64,000 nt of DNA from Pinibacter soli (GCF_029961145.1 NZ_JASBRG010000001.1:310001-374000), one strand, 5' to 3'. Shown: positions 35,640-44,176, counted from the first letter of the stretch. Numbers and translations: made by a program. Notes: generated by a model from the sequence alone, not told the origin.

Positions 35640-36437
35640 TTACAGGAGTGCTTTGATTTCCTGGACAGTATTTGCAAATTCTTTCTTGTTCTTTACATCT
35701 TTTTCCCATGCTAATTCACGCTCACAAAGATCAACCTCTTTAATAATTGTTGCACCTGGCTTGCCATCTTCCTGTGCAAGAATAAAAGTAGTATCGGCTA
35801 AGGCGACAGAAGTTTCGATATCGTGCGATACAAGAATCAGGGTCTTAAGCTCGTCCGAGAGGGATACTTTTAACAACAACTCTACCACCTTCTCCAGCAT
35901 TATAACGTCAAGTCCGGAGAACGGCTCATCGAGCAATAAGAAATTCGAACCGTTCAACAACTGTTGAATTATGCTTGCACGTTGCCTTTGACCACCGGAA
36001 AGTTGCTGAGGATATTTATTTAAATGCTCAGTTAAATTAAAAAGTTGCGCCTGTTGGTCTATCTGATCTTTTATATCTGTTGGCTTAAGCTGAGGGTTTT
36101 TCTTTGCCGCCAGCTCTAATGACTGCCTTATGGTTCTCCACTCAAACAAATAATAATTCTGAAACACAACCCCCATATCGCCCTGCATGATTGGTTTGTT
36201 ATCGATGCCCGTAACAGTGCCGGAAGTGGGTTTTTGCAAGCCCGAAAGTATTCTGAAAAGCTGCGTTTTGCCAATGCCGCTTCGTCCAAGTAAAGAGACT
36301 ACCTGGCCCTGAGTAACACCCGGCCTTACAATGTTTTTGATACAAAGATCAATATCACGCAACACCTGTTTCTCACCAAAGAAAAGATTGATCTTCTCTG
36401 CTTTTAACAAAATTTCTTCTTTGCGATATTCCATCAT
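35640..36437 (-). CDS. ABC transporter ATPase (SsuB/TauB-like)
   Basis: The start is set at the ATG at 36437, two bases after the permease stop; the open frame to 36476 would overlap it. The product is about 265 residues. Motifs: Walker A GRSGIGKTQ, Q-loop GVVFQNYYLFEW, signature LSGGQRQR, Walker B FLLLDEPFSGLD, and H-loop LVSHD. All catalytic residues are present. The closest type is the nitrate/sulfonate/taurine importer group. With the upstream permease and OmpA-fused binding protein it forms an atypical transporter or signalling complex. Last gene of the operon. Confidence 0.9.
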   Translation of the reverse strand: MMEYRKEEILLKAEKINLFFGEKQVLRDIDLCIKNIVRPGVTQGQVVSLLGRSGIGKTQLFRILSGLQKPTSGTVTGIDNKPIMQGDMGVVFQNYYLFEWRTIRQSLELAAKKNPQLKPTDIKDQIDQQAQLFNLTEHLNKYPQQLSGGQRQRASIIQQLLNGSNFLLLDEPFSGLDVIMLEKVVELLLKVSLSDELKTLILVSHDIETSVALADTTFILAQEDGKPGATIIKEVDLCERELAWEKDVKNKKEFANTVQEIKALL

Positions 36438-36439
36438 TG

Positions 36440-37213
36440 CTATTGTGTTTGAAGTTTTGTGTAAGGGAACAACCATTTTTTTAGAAACCCTAATAAGAAA
36501 TCGAAGAATAAGCCAAGCAGAAATATTGACAGCTGGATAGCGAGCACATTGCCCAGATCGTTGTACTTGTTATATTTTATAAGTAACGTGCCTATTCCTC
36601 CTTCACTCATGCTCAGTCCTTCAACCATTGTTATCATTAACCAGGAAATGGCAAAGTTTTGCCTAATAATTTCCAGCACCTGGTCCGCTTTACCAATAAT
36701 GATTACCTCATAAAGCGTTTGCCATCTGTTATACCTGAGCGTTTTGCACAGATCGTATTCCTGGTTTTTAATCGATGTAATGACTGATAAAAATGAAGTC
36801 ACAAAGAATGGCACTATACCAAAAACGAGCAGAGACAGTTTTAACTGGCTGCCATCCTGGGTAAGTAATGTGAATACGAAAATGAGTCCGGTTAAGGTAA
36901 GATAACGGCATTTGACGAGAAACTTTGCAAGACCGCTAAAAAATGGCACTACCGACAAATAAGCAAAAAATAAAGTTACCAAGATCGATATGGCCATAGC
37001 CTTTAACGTTAGTACCAGGCTGACCAAAATATTGTCCCAAAAAACTTTAGTAGGCAACAGCGCAAAAAAGTTTTCGGCAATTTTAATTGGCTTGGGAATT
37101 AATCCATGTGACAAATTATGCCACAACATAAGTGCAACCAGGAGCTGGCCGATAACCAGAAGATATATCACCTTGCGGCTCATATTTGCAAAAGGTGCAA
37201 ATAATTGTTTCAT
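36440..37213 (-). CDS. ABC transporter permease (TauC/SsuC-like)
   Basis: This 257-residue inner-membrane protein has about six transmembrane helices, the first at VIYLLVIGQLLVALMLW. The cytoplasmic segment LCKTLRYNRWQTLYEVIIIGKA occupies the place of the EAA coupling loop that docks on the ATPase and has the conserved A/G pattern in weak form. Length and topology fit BPD_transp_1 permeases of the taurine/sulfonate group. The gene starts 75 bases after the binding-protein gene and runs into the ATPase gene, so it is part of the same operon. Confidence 0.88.
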   Translation of the reverse strand: MKQLFAPFANMSRKVIYLLVIGQLLVALMLWHNLSHGLIPKPIKIAENFFALLPTKVFWDNILVSLVLTLKAMAISILVTLFFAYLSVVPFFSGLAKFLVKCRYLTLTGLIFVFTLLTQDGSQLKLSLLVFGIVPFFVTSFLSVITSIKNQEYDLCKTLRYNRWQTLYEVIIIGKADQVLEIIRQNFAISWLMITMVEGLSMSEGGIGTLLIKYNKYNDLGNVLAIQLSIFLLGLFFDFLLGFLKKWLFPYTKLQTQ

Positions 37214-37288
37214 AAGATGCGTTTAAAAAAATAGTTATAACACTGTTACGTTTGCGAACAATGTTATAACTATTTCGTGATTTAAAAA

Positions 37289-39055
37289 TTATTGTCCTAA
37301 CACGACCTCAACTCTCCTGTTTTTGGCGCGTCCCTGTGCTGTAGCATTGTCAGCAATAGGTTTTGCGTCGCCAAAGCCTTTGTATTCTATCTGATCAGAT
37401 TTTAATCCTTTTCTCATCAGGTATTCTTTAACAGCCAAGGCTCTTTTTTCAGATAGAGGAATATTTGTAGCATCGGTACCTACGTTGTCAGTGTGACCGT
37501 ATACTCCCATTTTCAAACCTTCTGCTACCACGGCAGATTCAAATATTTCGTTGAGCAATTGATAGGAAGATGGTTTTATTGTAGCGGATCCTGTTTCAAA
37601 TTCTATCGAATATGATTTTGAAGAAACAGTGTTTGTGATCTTATCTGCATACTGAGCAACCATAGCTTTACCCTGCAACAATTCAGGGTGGTTTGCTATC
37701 ACCGTGCTCAGGAATGACTTGTCAACTGCTTTTTCATATGGTACAAATGTTGGCATGATTGCAGGGTACATTTTCACCATAAGATTTCCAAAAGTGTTGT
37801 ACACTGCTTTGTAACGGTCAATTTTATCTTCACCCAAACCATACATGTTTGCCATATCTGCAAGGTTGAAAACCATAGATCCACCCAGGTTGACAGAAAG
37901 CCCTTGAATGTCTTTTTCTTCCATCCCATTATAATATTTTAACCAGTAGTCAGCGTCTTGTTCATTGTATAATTTGGCGCTTACTTTGGCAGCAAATTGT
38001 TTTGCTTCGTTAAACGAACGTACCTGGTCGCCCGCTTGTGCAAGCGCTATGATCATATTCTCAACGTCTGTACGGTGATCATAGGCCCATTTTTTAATCG
38101 CAATGGTTTGGTTGGGCATTTGTGTTGAATACTGCTTAGTGCTAGCCAGTGTTATCAGGCCGCCTTTTTTCTTTGCTACGTTTACATCTCCCGGGGTCCA
38201 GGTTGCAACAGCATCAACATTTACAGTAGTGTCTTTACCGGTTGTTCTTCCGTCAACAACAATTTTTCTTTTCTCAGAATAACCTGTGATATACTTATTG
38301 GGAGCATCTAAAAAGTCATTAGCTGCAATAAGATTTACTGCAGTAGCATCGTAAGTTGTTTCATCAGGGTTTACTTTTATGTTGTTGTCGCTCGCCCATT
38401 TCAACAGAATGTTTACGTCACCATCTCTCAATACGCCGGCCACGCATTTACCTATTGCATTTTGTGGATTTTGTTTCCATGATGGCGGCGCCATTACCTG
38501 GTCCTCACCGTATGATTTACCATGGGTTACAGGAATAATGATTGGCTGGTATTCCGGTCCCAATGGTTCCAGTTCTTTTGCAAGTGATGTCATAAACGCA
38601 GGCATACCATCTCCCATAAATGTGATAAGTATTCCATTTGCATTTGGATTATTTTTATAATCGTTCGCAAATTTTACTAGGTCCGCCATCTGTTTATTAC
38701 AATCATCCTGGCGTACATAAGTTATGTCCAGGTGAGCGCTATCGAACAAAGATTTTTTTGTTGTACGAACACCGCCGTTTGCATACATACCTGCAAACTG
38801 GCTGTTCCACGCCATGCGTTCCCATGTTATTTGGGTACCGCCATTGATAGCAGCCTGATCTGATGGAAGCGCTATCATTGTAGCATTACCAGATAAAGAA
38901 GCTTCAGGCGCATCAGGCAACGTTACTTTTCCTAAGTCAACGGCTTGTTGTGCTGCCTTGGGTCTTCCCTGGTACCAGCGAACACCCACGATTCCTACGG
39001 CTACGACAACTCCTATGATCAGAAGCTTGCCTGCAGGTTTTAATTTTACTGCCAT
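37289..39055 (-). CDS. Membrane-anchored solute-binding protein fused to an OmpA domain
   Basis: This 588-residue protein has an N-terminal transmembrane helix (LLIIGVVVAVGIVGVRWY, about 12-29) without a cleavage site. A long region (about 70-450) follows with the look of an NMT1/SsuA-type periplasmic binding protein (ITWERMAWNSQFAGMYANGG, NVDAVATWTPGDV, IKKWAYDHRTDVENMI). The C-terminal OmpA/MotB peptidoglycan-binding domain (about 480-588) contains IEFETGSATIKP, GHTDNVGTDATNIPLSEKRA and GRAKNRRVEV, with the Asp and Arg that hold diaminopimelate. The fusion would tether a binding protein both to the inner membrane and to the cell wall. It is encoded with its own permease and ATPase. Ligand unknown. 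Confidence 0.88.
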   Translation of the reverse strand: MAVKLKPAGKLLIIGVVVAVGIVGVRWYQGRPKAAQQAVDLGKVTLPDAPEASLSGNATMIALPSDQAAINGGTQITWERMAWNSQFAGMYANGGVRTTKKSLFDSAHLDITYVRQDDCNKQMADLVKFANDYKNNPNANGILITFMGDGMPAFMTSLAKELEPLGPEYQPIIIPVTHGKSYGEDQVMAPPSWKQNPQNAIGKCVAGVLRDGDVNILLKWASDNNIKVNPDETTYDATAVNLIAANDFLDAPNKYITGYSEKRKIVVDGRTTGKDTTVNVDAVATWTPGDVNVAKKKGGLITLASTKQYSTQMPNQTIAIKKWAYDHRTDVENMIIALAQAGDQVRSFNEAKQFAAKVSAKLYNEQDADYWLKYYNGMEEKDIQGLSVNLGGSMVFNLADMANMYGLGEDKIDRYKAVYNTFGNLMVKMYPAIMPTFVPYEKAVDKSFLSTVIANHPELLQGKAMVAQYADKITNTVSSKSYSIEFETGSATIKPSSYQLLNEIFESAVVAEGLKMGVYGHTDNVGTDATNIPLSEKRALAVKEYLMRKGLKSDQIEYKGFGDAKPIADNATAQGRAKNRRVEVVLGQ

Positions 39056-39079
39056 GTGTATATGAAGTTATGAGGTTAA

Positions 39080-40069
39080 TTAATCCAATAATCCTTTGTA
39101 CCGTTCATGTATTTGAACATCTTTGAGCTTGCCGGTATTCGCATTTGCCCGAAGCGAATTTTCTGAATAATTGAAATTCGAATTGATATCAAACTGGTTG
39201 ATAAGTTCAATCGCCTGTGCAGATTTTGCTTTGTCTTCCAGCGTTCTGTCGTCCATAAAGCGGGATGTTACATCAATCGCAGATTTTATATTGCCAATTT
39301 TTTCTCCAATTCTTTGTTTCAAAATTGCAAGTGCCTTTTCTGCGTCTCTGTTAAGGTCATCATCGCCGCTAAATGCTTTCATAGCGCTTGAAACAGCTGA
39401 AAGGCCCGTGGTTACAGAATAGTAAAGATCTTTCTTTGCTTCTAGATCAAGCTTTGCATCTTCCAGCATAATGCCACTCTCTTCGTATGCCGCATCTGCA
39501 AACGAAACAAGTTTGTTAAGATCGCCTACTATTGGAGATATATTATCAATATATTCCTGGTTACGCAAAACATTATTTGCATAAAGATCAATCTGTTTAC
39601 TTGTTGGATTTTCGTTTTGAAGTATCTTAACCTTTTGAACGTTTAGCTTAAGCTCTTTTTCTTTTTCATCAAGTTTGCCCAAAAGCTCACTTTGCTTGCC
39701 TTTTAACTTTGCAGCTTGTTTATACAGCGTATCCCTGTCCTTTTGACCCTGTTCTATTTTTGCTTCAAGAATTTTGAAAGGGTTTAATTCAATTACCCAA
39801 CCGAGTGTATAGGTAGCAAGAAATTCAGATAGATATTTAATGGCCCGCCAGAATTTTTTGTTCGTTACCAACATTAATAACGCAACTAGCACCACTCCGC
39901 CGATGATAAGGTTAATCATATTCCAGGTAACGCTTACGAGCCACGGCAATACAAAGGTCAAAAACACATATGCTAGCCCTATCACGAGACTTCCGCCTAC
40001 GATGAAAGTGGCTACGTTTTTGGGTTCGGAAAAGAAACCAGTTCCGGGTTTCTTTATTTCGTTTGACAT
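39080..40069 (-). CDS. Two-helix membrane protein with coiled coil
   Basis: This 329-residue protein has no signal peptide. Two transmembrane helices lie near residues 18-40 (VATFIVGGSLVIGLAYVFL) and 47-68. A long helical cytoplasmic part follows, including a coiled coil near 105-160 (LKGKQSELLGKLDEKEKELK). The C-terminal half is helical and charged (ALAILKQRIGEKIGNIKS). No enzyme motif was seen. It starts 11 bases after the upstream coiled-coil gene and ends 24 bases before the OmpA fusion gene. A role as scaffold or signal-transfer subunit of this operon's membrane complex is an inference. Confidence 0.75.
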   Translation of the reverse strand: MSNEIKKPGTGFFSEPKNVATFIVGGSLVIGLAYVFLTFVLPWLVSVTWNMINLIIGGVVLVALLMLVTNKKFWRAIKYLSEFLATYTLGWVIELNPFKILEAKIEQGQKDRDTLYKQAAKLKGKQSELLGKLDEKEKELKLNVQKVKILQNENPTSKQIDLYANNVLRNQEYIDNISPIVGDLNKLVSFADAAYEESGIMLEDAKLDLEAKKDLYYSVTTGLSAVSSAMKAFSGDDDLNRDAEKALAILKQRIGEKIGNIKSAIDVTSRFMDDRTLEDKAKSAQAIELINQFDINSNFNYSENSLRANANTGKLKDVQIHERYKGLLD

Positions 40070-40080
40070 AAAGGGTATAG

Positions 40081-40707
40081 TTAAATGTATTGTTTGATTT
40101 TTTCTATATCAAGGTTTATCTTATTCAGCATATTCTGAGATTCGCTGTTATAGCCGGCTGTACTGTTGTTCAGTTTCGTTTCATTTTCTTCTATCTCGCC
40201 GGTAAGCAGACGGGTTCTATTTTCAAGATCCTGGATCTCGTTTTGCATTTGTTTGATCTTCTGATTATTGTTTTCAATCTCCGTTCTTTTGCTTGCTATT
40301 TTATCTTTAATTGTAGTGTCTACAGTCGAATTAAAGTTTTGCGCATCAGCCTTTAATATATCAATATATTTTTGGGCACTGCTGAGAAGTTGGGTTTTAT
40401 CAAGCCCCTGAACAGAAAGCCCCGCAAAAGCAGTTGTAAACCTAGCCTTTTCATCAGCAATGCTTTTCATGGCATCCACCATTTTGAAAAATTCAAAATA
40501 GTCTGGCCCAGGAAAATTAGAATCACTAAATAATTTATCGAAATACTGCCGGAATTTTTCTACGCTTTCAGCGCTGGCAGGCTCTTGAGAAGGCTGTCGT
40601 GGCGACTTTGTTTGCACTGCTGTGTTGTTGTGCCCTGGTTCTTGTTCTTTTTTCTCGTTGTCATTAACTTCTACGAAGGCGGACAATATCTTCTTACCAA
40701 AACTCAT
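40081..40707 (-). CDS. Soluble coiled-coil protein, first gene of the OmpA/ABC operon
   Basis: The product has 208 residues with no signal peptide or membrane segment. A low-complexity linker rich in Pro, Ser and Gln (about 20-48) precedes a helical domain (about 48-125, FRQYFDKLFSDSNFPG, FFKMVDAMKSIADEKARF). A long coiled coil fills about 130-205 (KRTEIENNNQKIKQMQNEIQ). No family recognised. The gene leads the five-gene operon. Being cytosolic and coiled coil, it probably partners the coiled coil of the next protein; this is an inference from pattern. Confidence 0.75.
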   Translation of the reverse strand: MSFGKKILSAFVEVNDNEKKEQEPGHNNTAVQTKSPRQPSQEPASAESVEKFRQYFDKLFSDSNFPGPDYFEFFKMVDAMKSIADEKARFTTAFAGLSVQGLDKTQLLSSAQKYIDILKADAQNFNSTVDTTIKDKIASKRTEIENNNQKIKQMQNEIQDLENRTRLLTGEIEENETKLNNSTAGYNSESQNMLNKINLDIEKIKQYI

Positions 40708-41288
40708 ACGGCGTTCTTGGGGGTTTGGAAAAGGTTATGATTTTTTTTTCAAATCGAAAAGGGTTTTGTAATACTTATTAACTTACTCATAAGCATTGAA
40801 AACAAAGATGGGGTATTGCTTTTAATTCTCCAAATGCAAATTTGCCTTGTGAAATAAATGTTTAAAGTGTGGCAAATCCAGATATAGCCTTGTCCGGGAC
40901 GTTCAAATTTAAATCGATCCGCGATCTCAAATATAAACATTTCACATATTAATCATGACAAATCATGAAAATCTGCCAGCCAACTAAGGCCATTCAGGCG
41001 GGTGCTTCATCACTTTTATGTAATCGTTATTTTTAATTTAAAATATTATCTCTTCCTAATAAAAAATCGACTGTCAAATAGGTGTAATAGGGTACAAATT
41101 CTTTATTTAACTCTAAATAATATTCATTTTCCAACTAGTTCCTTTCGAACGAGAATTTTAATCCGCTTTCATTTAAATCTAATTTTAAAAACGTCATGAG
41201 CTTTCGCCTAATTAAAAAGTTTATTTGAGAACTGTTCACCAAACTTTTCAGACGGAACGACAGGTTCCAACCCCTTTTGTATCGCTAC

Positions 41289-41322
41289 ATGGAAGGAATT
41301 CTGCCACTCTTTGTTGCATGCC
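41289..41322 (+). repeat. 35-bp dispersed repeat, copy near 41.3 kb
   Basis: Second copy of the sequence at 32228-32262, running from ATGGAAGGAATTCTGCC to GTTGCATGCC. It lies just outside the 123-bp repeat copy B. Confidence 0.45.
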
Positions 41323-41356
41323 TAATGATATCGTTTATCAATGACATTAATAATAC

Positions 41357-41479
41357 TCTGAGGGAATCGAACCTAAATTGAATACCGTTTGAATTCAATC
41401 TATTGCAAACTAGACAAAATTATGTTCAATGAATTGTTCACTCTGAGCAATACAAGGCATCCAATCTTTAATTTAAGAT
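41357..41479 (+). repeat. 123-bp direct repeat, copy B (probable left end of the integrase element)
   Basis: Gap-free match to 25164-25286, same orientation. It begins with the tRNA T-arm-like block TCTGAGGGAATCGAACC and carries GTTCAATGAATTGTTCACT 67 bases further right, as copy A does. Everything between this point and the tRNA at 44310 (small CDS, ssb, DUF932 fragment, integrase) would form the most recently inserted element, about 3 kb. Confidence 0.7.
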
Positions 41480-41726
41480 AATAGTTGTCGTATAGGTAAG
41501 TTTAAGCACACATCTTCATAATATCTAGTTGTATTCGACTTGGCTTTATCCATAAAACAAATGATGGGAGTCAATTAAAATAACATTCCTATTATCCTCT
41601 CAACACTTCATTTACTAGGAGTAAAATAATGTTTTGCCAAAAGAATTTATGATCCAGATAAAATAATTGGCAAATTTCTAATACGCTCCTTCTGCTCCCT
41701 TATAGCGAAGATATTATGCTGCCCTT

Positions 41727-41831
41727 CGAAAGCAAGGCCTGCGCTTTCGTTTCACTTCGCTTGCTCCTTCGGAGTTGATGCGGAAAATCTTCCTCCCGGT
41801 TGGCCGCCTTCGGCGTGCATGTTAGCGGGAG
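41727..41831. other. Hairpin-rich GC-rich segment upstream of ssb
   Basis: Within about 105 bases there are several nested stems: CGAAAGC/GCTTTCG (41727-41749), CTCC-TTC-GGAG (41764-41774), and CTCCCG/CGGGAG (41793-41831) enclosing CGCC-TTC-GGCG. The patch is much richer in GC than its AT-rich surroundings. Candidates are a structured RNA leader, or a nick/origin region of a mobile element; neither can be decided here. No credible open frame covers it. Confidence 0.4.
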
Positions 41832-41990
41832 TGTATTTCCCTTCCAAGCCTTGACTTTCACGCGGTCAGCCTTAATGCCGGGTTGCTACAGGTTTGTGAA
41901 CGAGGCGATCCAGCCGAGTACTTCAATAAGAATTGAAGAAAAAGACTCCAGGTATCCTCAGCAAATATTCAACTGTAAACCAGGCAGCGT

Positions 41991-42200
41991 ATGTACAACA
42001 ACATTCAACTATCAAAACTTATGTTTCTCTCATGGGAGATTCAACGCAAAAGAAAACTAAACCGCACGAATGCACTTCGTTCAGCATGGGCAATCCTTCA
42101 AAATGAAGACATCACCATTTATTACCTGACAAGAAGATTCAGCCACACCCACTACCCCAACAAAGTAGCATCCCAAAACCTCACACTATTTAACCGATAA
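41991..42200 (+). CDS. Small conserved-looking mobile-element protein
   Basis: This 69-residue frame lies 29 bases upstream of ssb in the same direction. It is basic and includes ALRSAWAILQNEDITIYYLT and FSHTHYPNK. Similar short proteins placed before ssb are, from memory, common in Bacteroidota integrative elements; that recollection needs a database check. No enzymatic motif. The ATG at 41991 follows an AT-rich leader with no clear Shine-Dalgarno, which is normal for the phylum. Confidence 0.5.
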   Translation: MYNNIQLSKLMFLSWEIQRKRKLNRTNALRSAWAILQNEDITIYYLTRRFSHTHYPNKVASQNLTLFNR

Positions 42201-42229
42201 GCATTTATTCACTTCTAAATATTACAGTT

Positions 42230-42610
42230 ATGGAAATCACCAGCAGATTAACAGCAGACGCAACAACAGCGACATTAAAAGACGGTCGCGAAGTAGTAAA
42301 CTTTTCCATTGCGATCAATGACCGCTACAGGCCAAAGGGACAAACTGAAGTGGTTACAAAAGTAACCTATATCAGTTGTTCTTATTGGAACAACACTACT
42401 GTTGCAGGTTATTTGAAAAAAGGCTCGGTAGTCGAGCTTTTTGGAAAAATAGGTTTGGATGTTTGGCTGAACATGGACGGCCAACCGAAAGGTTCCCTCA
42501 ACATGCACGTGCAACAGTTGAAGTTTTTTACGCCTTCCCGTATTGAAGGGAACAATTCCTTTAACGAAAATCCTGCAGAAGAAGAACCGAAGGAAAACCT
42601 ACCATTTTAA
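42230..42610 (+). CDS. ssb: Single-stranded DNA-binding protein
   Basis: This 126-residue protein has an OB fold: MEITSRLTADATTATLKDGR, VVNFSIAINDRYRPKGQ, TYISCSYWNNTTVAGYLKKG and VELFGKIGLDVW. The C-terminus EEEPKENLPF is the acidic tail with terminal Pro-Phe that recruits partner proteins. It is an element-borne ssb, as usual for integrative elements of Bacteroidota, and is followed by a truncated DUF932 gene. It coats single-stranded DNA during replication or transfer. Confidence 0.92.
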   Translation: MEITSRLTADATTATLKDGREVVNFSIAINDRYRPKGQTEVVTKVTYISCSYWNNTTVAGYLKKGSVVELFGKIGLDVWLNMDGQPKGSLNMHVQQLKFFTPSRIEGNNSFNENPAEEEPKENLPF

Positions 42611-42696
42611 AACCGTCGCGTGGCACGGGTTCACTGCGCCACGCAGTTTTCAAATGTTCAAAGAAAATTTATTCAAACAATCTAAATCTGAAGATC

Positions 42697-42885
42697 ATGG
42701 CACACAATATAAATTTCAACTTAACAACAGGCAAGCATAGTTTTTTTAGTGTACAGGAAAAAGCATGGCACGGACTAGGTACAATAGTGGAAAATTATCC
42801 AACCAGTAAAGAAGCCATTGAATTTGCGGGACTAAATTACACTGTTGAAAAAAGACAGTTATTTACCTATGATCTTCTTATCTAA
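42697..42885 (+). pseudogene. Truncated DUF932 (phage/plasmid-like) protein gene
   Basis: The frame starts at an ATG at 42697 and reads LTTGKHSFFSVQEKAWHGLG followed by YPTSKEAIEFAGLNYTVEKR, the N-terminus of DUF932/TIGR03299 proteins normally of 300 or more residues. It breaks off after about 58 codons, running into the 3' end of the convergent integrase gene (overlap 42859-42885). This suggests a deletion that joined the ssb-DUF932 end of a larger element directly to its integrase end. Confidence 0.75.
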
Positions 42886-44049
42886 GATTCTGGCATAGTG
42901 TTGCGTTGTCTTAAGATTACGATGTCCTAGCATTTTTGCAACAGTTTCAATTGGGACACCATTACTCAAAGTCACCGTTGTTGCAAACGTGTGACGAGCT
43001 ATGTGAAATGTTAGGTTTTTAGAAATGCCACATAAGTCAGCAATCTCTTTCAAATAAGCATTCATCTTTTGATTGCTAAAAACAGGCAATAATGCATTCG
43101 TCCGAATGCATTGTGGATGGTCAATGTATCTTTTTAATATTTCAACTGCGGGAGGTAGCAATGGAATTCGAGCGGTGACTTTGGTTTTCTGTCTTTTACT
43201 ATCAATCCACTGCTCACCATCAACGCCGGTAATTATTTCTGAGCGATCCAATTTTTTGACATCTGCATAAGCGAGCCCGGAAAAACAGCTGAAAAGAAAA
43301 ATGTCCCTCACCAGGCTTAGGCGCTCAATACTAAACTTCTTCTCTCCTAGTGTTTTTAGTTGTGTTTCTGTCAATGCTACTCTTTCCACTTCCCGTCTTG
43401 ACATGTTGAATCCAATAAAAGGATCTTTCTGTAACCAACCGTTTCTAATGCACCTGTTGACGATCTTCCTGAAATTGCTCAGATATTTAAGCGCGGAGTT
43501 GTGATCACATTTGCGGACACTTTTAAGCCAAAACTCATATTCACAAATAAACTCATAGTTTAATTCTGAAATATCCATGTCCGTTATATGGTAGCGTGCC
43601 TGTAGAAAGGCTTTTGTGTGTGACAGAGTTCTTTGAAAAAGTTGCAAAGTCCCTTTGGCGTATTCCTGTCCAACTAACGATTCCATTTGTTCATTGTGAT
43701 GCTGAAACACCTCCACAATCGTATGGCGATTACGAAGCACATCGATTCCTAGAATTAACGACTTAATATTTTCAGCGGTAACAGATCTATTTAATTCAAT
43801 CAACTGTCTTTTCGCTTCGAATACCCGTTGCTGTAATGTATCAAGATATTGGTTGAATAGCTTTGCATCCTCAGTTTTGCCATTGAGTCGTCCAGTGTCA
43901 TAGTTCCATTTTTGCAAGTCACATTGCCTTTTGGTACTAATCTCAACTGAGCGGCCGTCAACAGTAATTCTTAAATAGATGTCGGCTTCAACTTCATTCT
44001 TCTTTCTTGATTTTCTAGGGAAAAATAATAGTCCAAAACTTCTGTTCAT
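42859..44049 (-). CDS. Tyrosine recombinase/integrase (Bacteroidota CTnDOT-like group)
   Basis: The ATG at 44049 is preferred over a GTG at 44055, giving about 396 residues. The N-terminal arm-binding domain (about 1-95, DIYLRITVDGRSVEIS) is followed by a SAM-like core-binding domain (about 105-210) and the catalytic domain. Active-site parts are HIARH with His349 and Arg352, LGHRNLKTTQ, and HYARI with Tyr385. The first catalytic arginine position reads SGLAYADV, without Arg, as known for IntDOT-type enzymes. It lies 260 bases from the tRNA-Ser gene, transcribed away from it, the standard place for a tRNA-targeting integrase. The gene appears intact. Confidence 0.94.
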   Translation of the reverse strand: MNRSFGLLFFPRKSRKKNEVEADIYLRITVDGRSVEISTKRQCDLQKWNYDTGRLNGKTEDAKLFNQYLDTLQQRVFEAKRQLIELNRSVTAENIKSLILGIDVLRNRHTIVEVFQHHNEQMESLVGQEYAKGTLQLFQRTLSHTKAFLQARYHITDMDISELNYEFICEYEFWLKSVRKCDHNSALKYLSNFRKIVNRCIRNGWLQKDPFIGFNMSRREVERVALTETQLKTLGEKKFSIERLSLVRDIFLFSCFSGLAYADVKKLDRSEIITGVDGEQWIDSKRQKTKVTARIPLLPPAVEILKRYIDHPQCIRTNALLPVFSNQKMNAYLKEIADLCGISKNLTFHIARHTFATTVTLSNGVPIETVAKMLGHRNLKTTQHYARILDKKIIGK

Positions 44050-44176
44050 AAACACTCATTTTTATAGTTTAAAAATAGACTTAACGCATAACAAATAACA
44101 TACATGCGTTCTTACAAAGTGTTAATAAACATCCCGTTGTGTAGGTTTCAGTGAACAGAAGTTAGATTAAGTAACT

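Larger units (their letters stand above)
40708..41990. other. Long AT-rich non-coding stretch with promoter and element-end sequences
   Basis: No convincing gene in about 1.28 kb. The right part of the leftward operon's promoter must lie near 40708-40950, but no perfect TAnnTTTG element was seen (CATCTTTG on the minus strand near 40803-40810 is one base off). GTTCACC occurs at 41232. The 35-bp dispersed repeat lies at 41289-41322, the 123-bp repeat copy B at 41357-41479, and a hairpin-rich GC-rich patch at 41727-41831. Confidence 0.6.

Noticed and set aside
35640-40707. Zorya or similar known OmpA/MotB-based defence system
   Set aside because: There is no MotA/ExbB-like channel and no helicase or nuclease gene; the OmpA domain is fused to a solute-binding protein with ABC partners instead.
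41800-42060. Plus-strand frame of 86 codons
   Set aside because: Overlaps the hairpin-rich patch and the better small frame at 41991-42200, with no start signal or conserved-looking segment.
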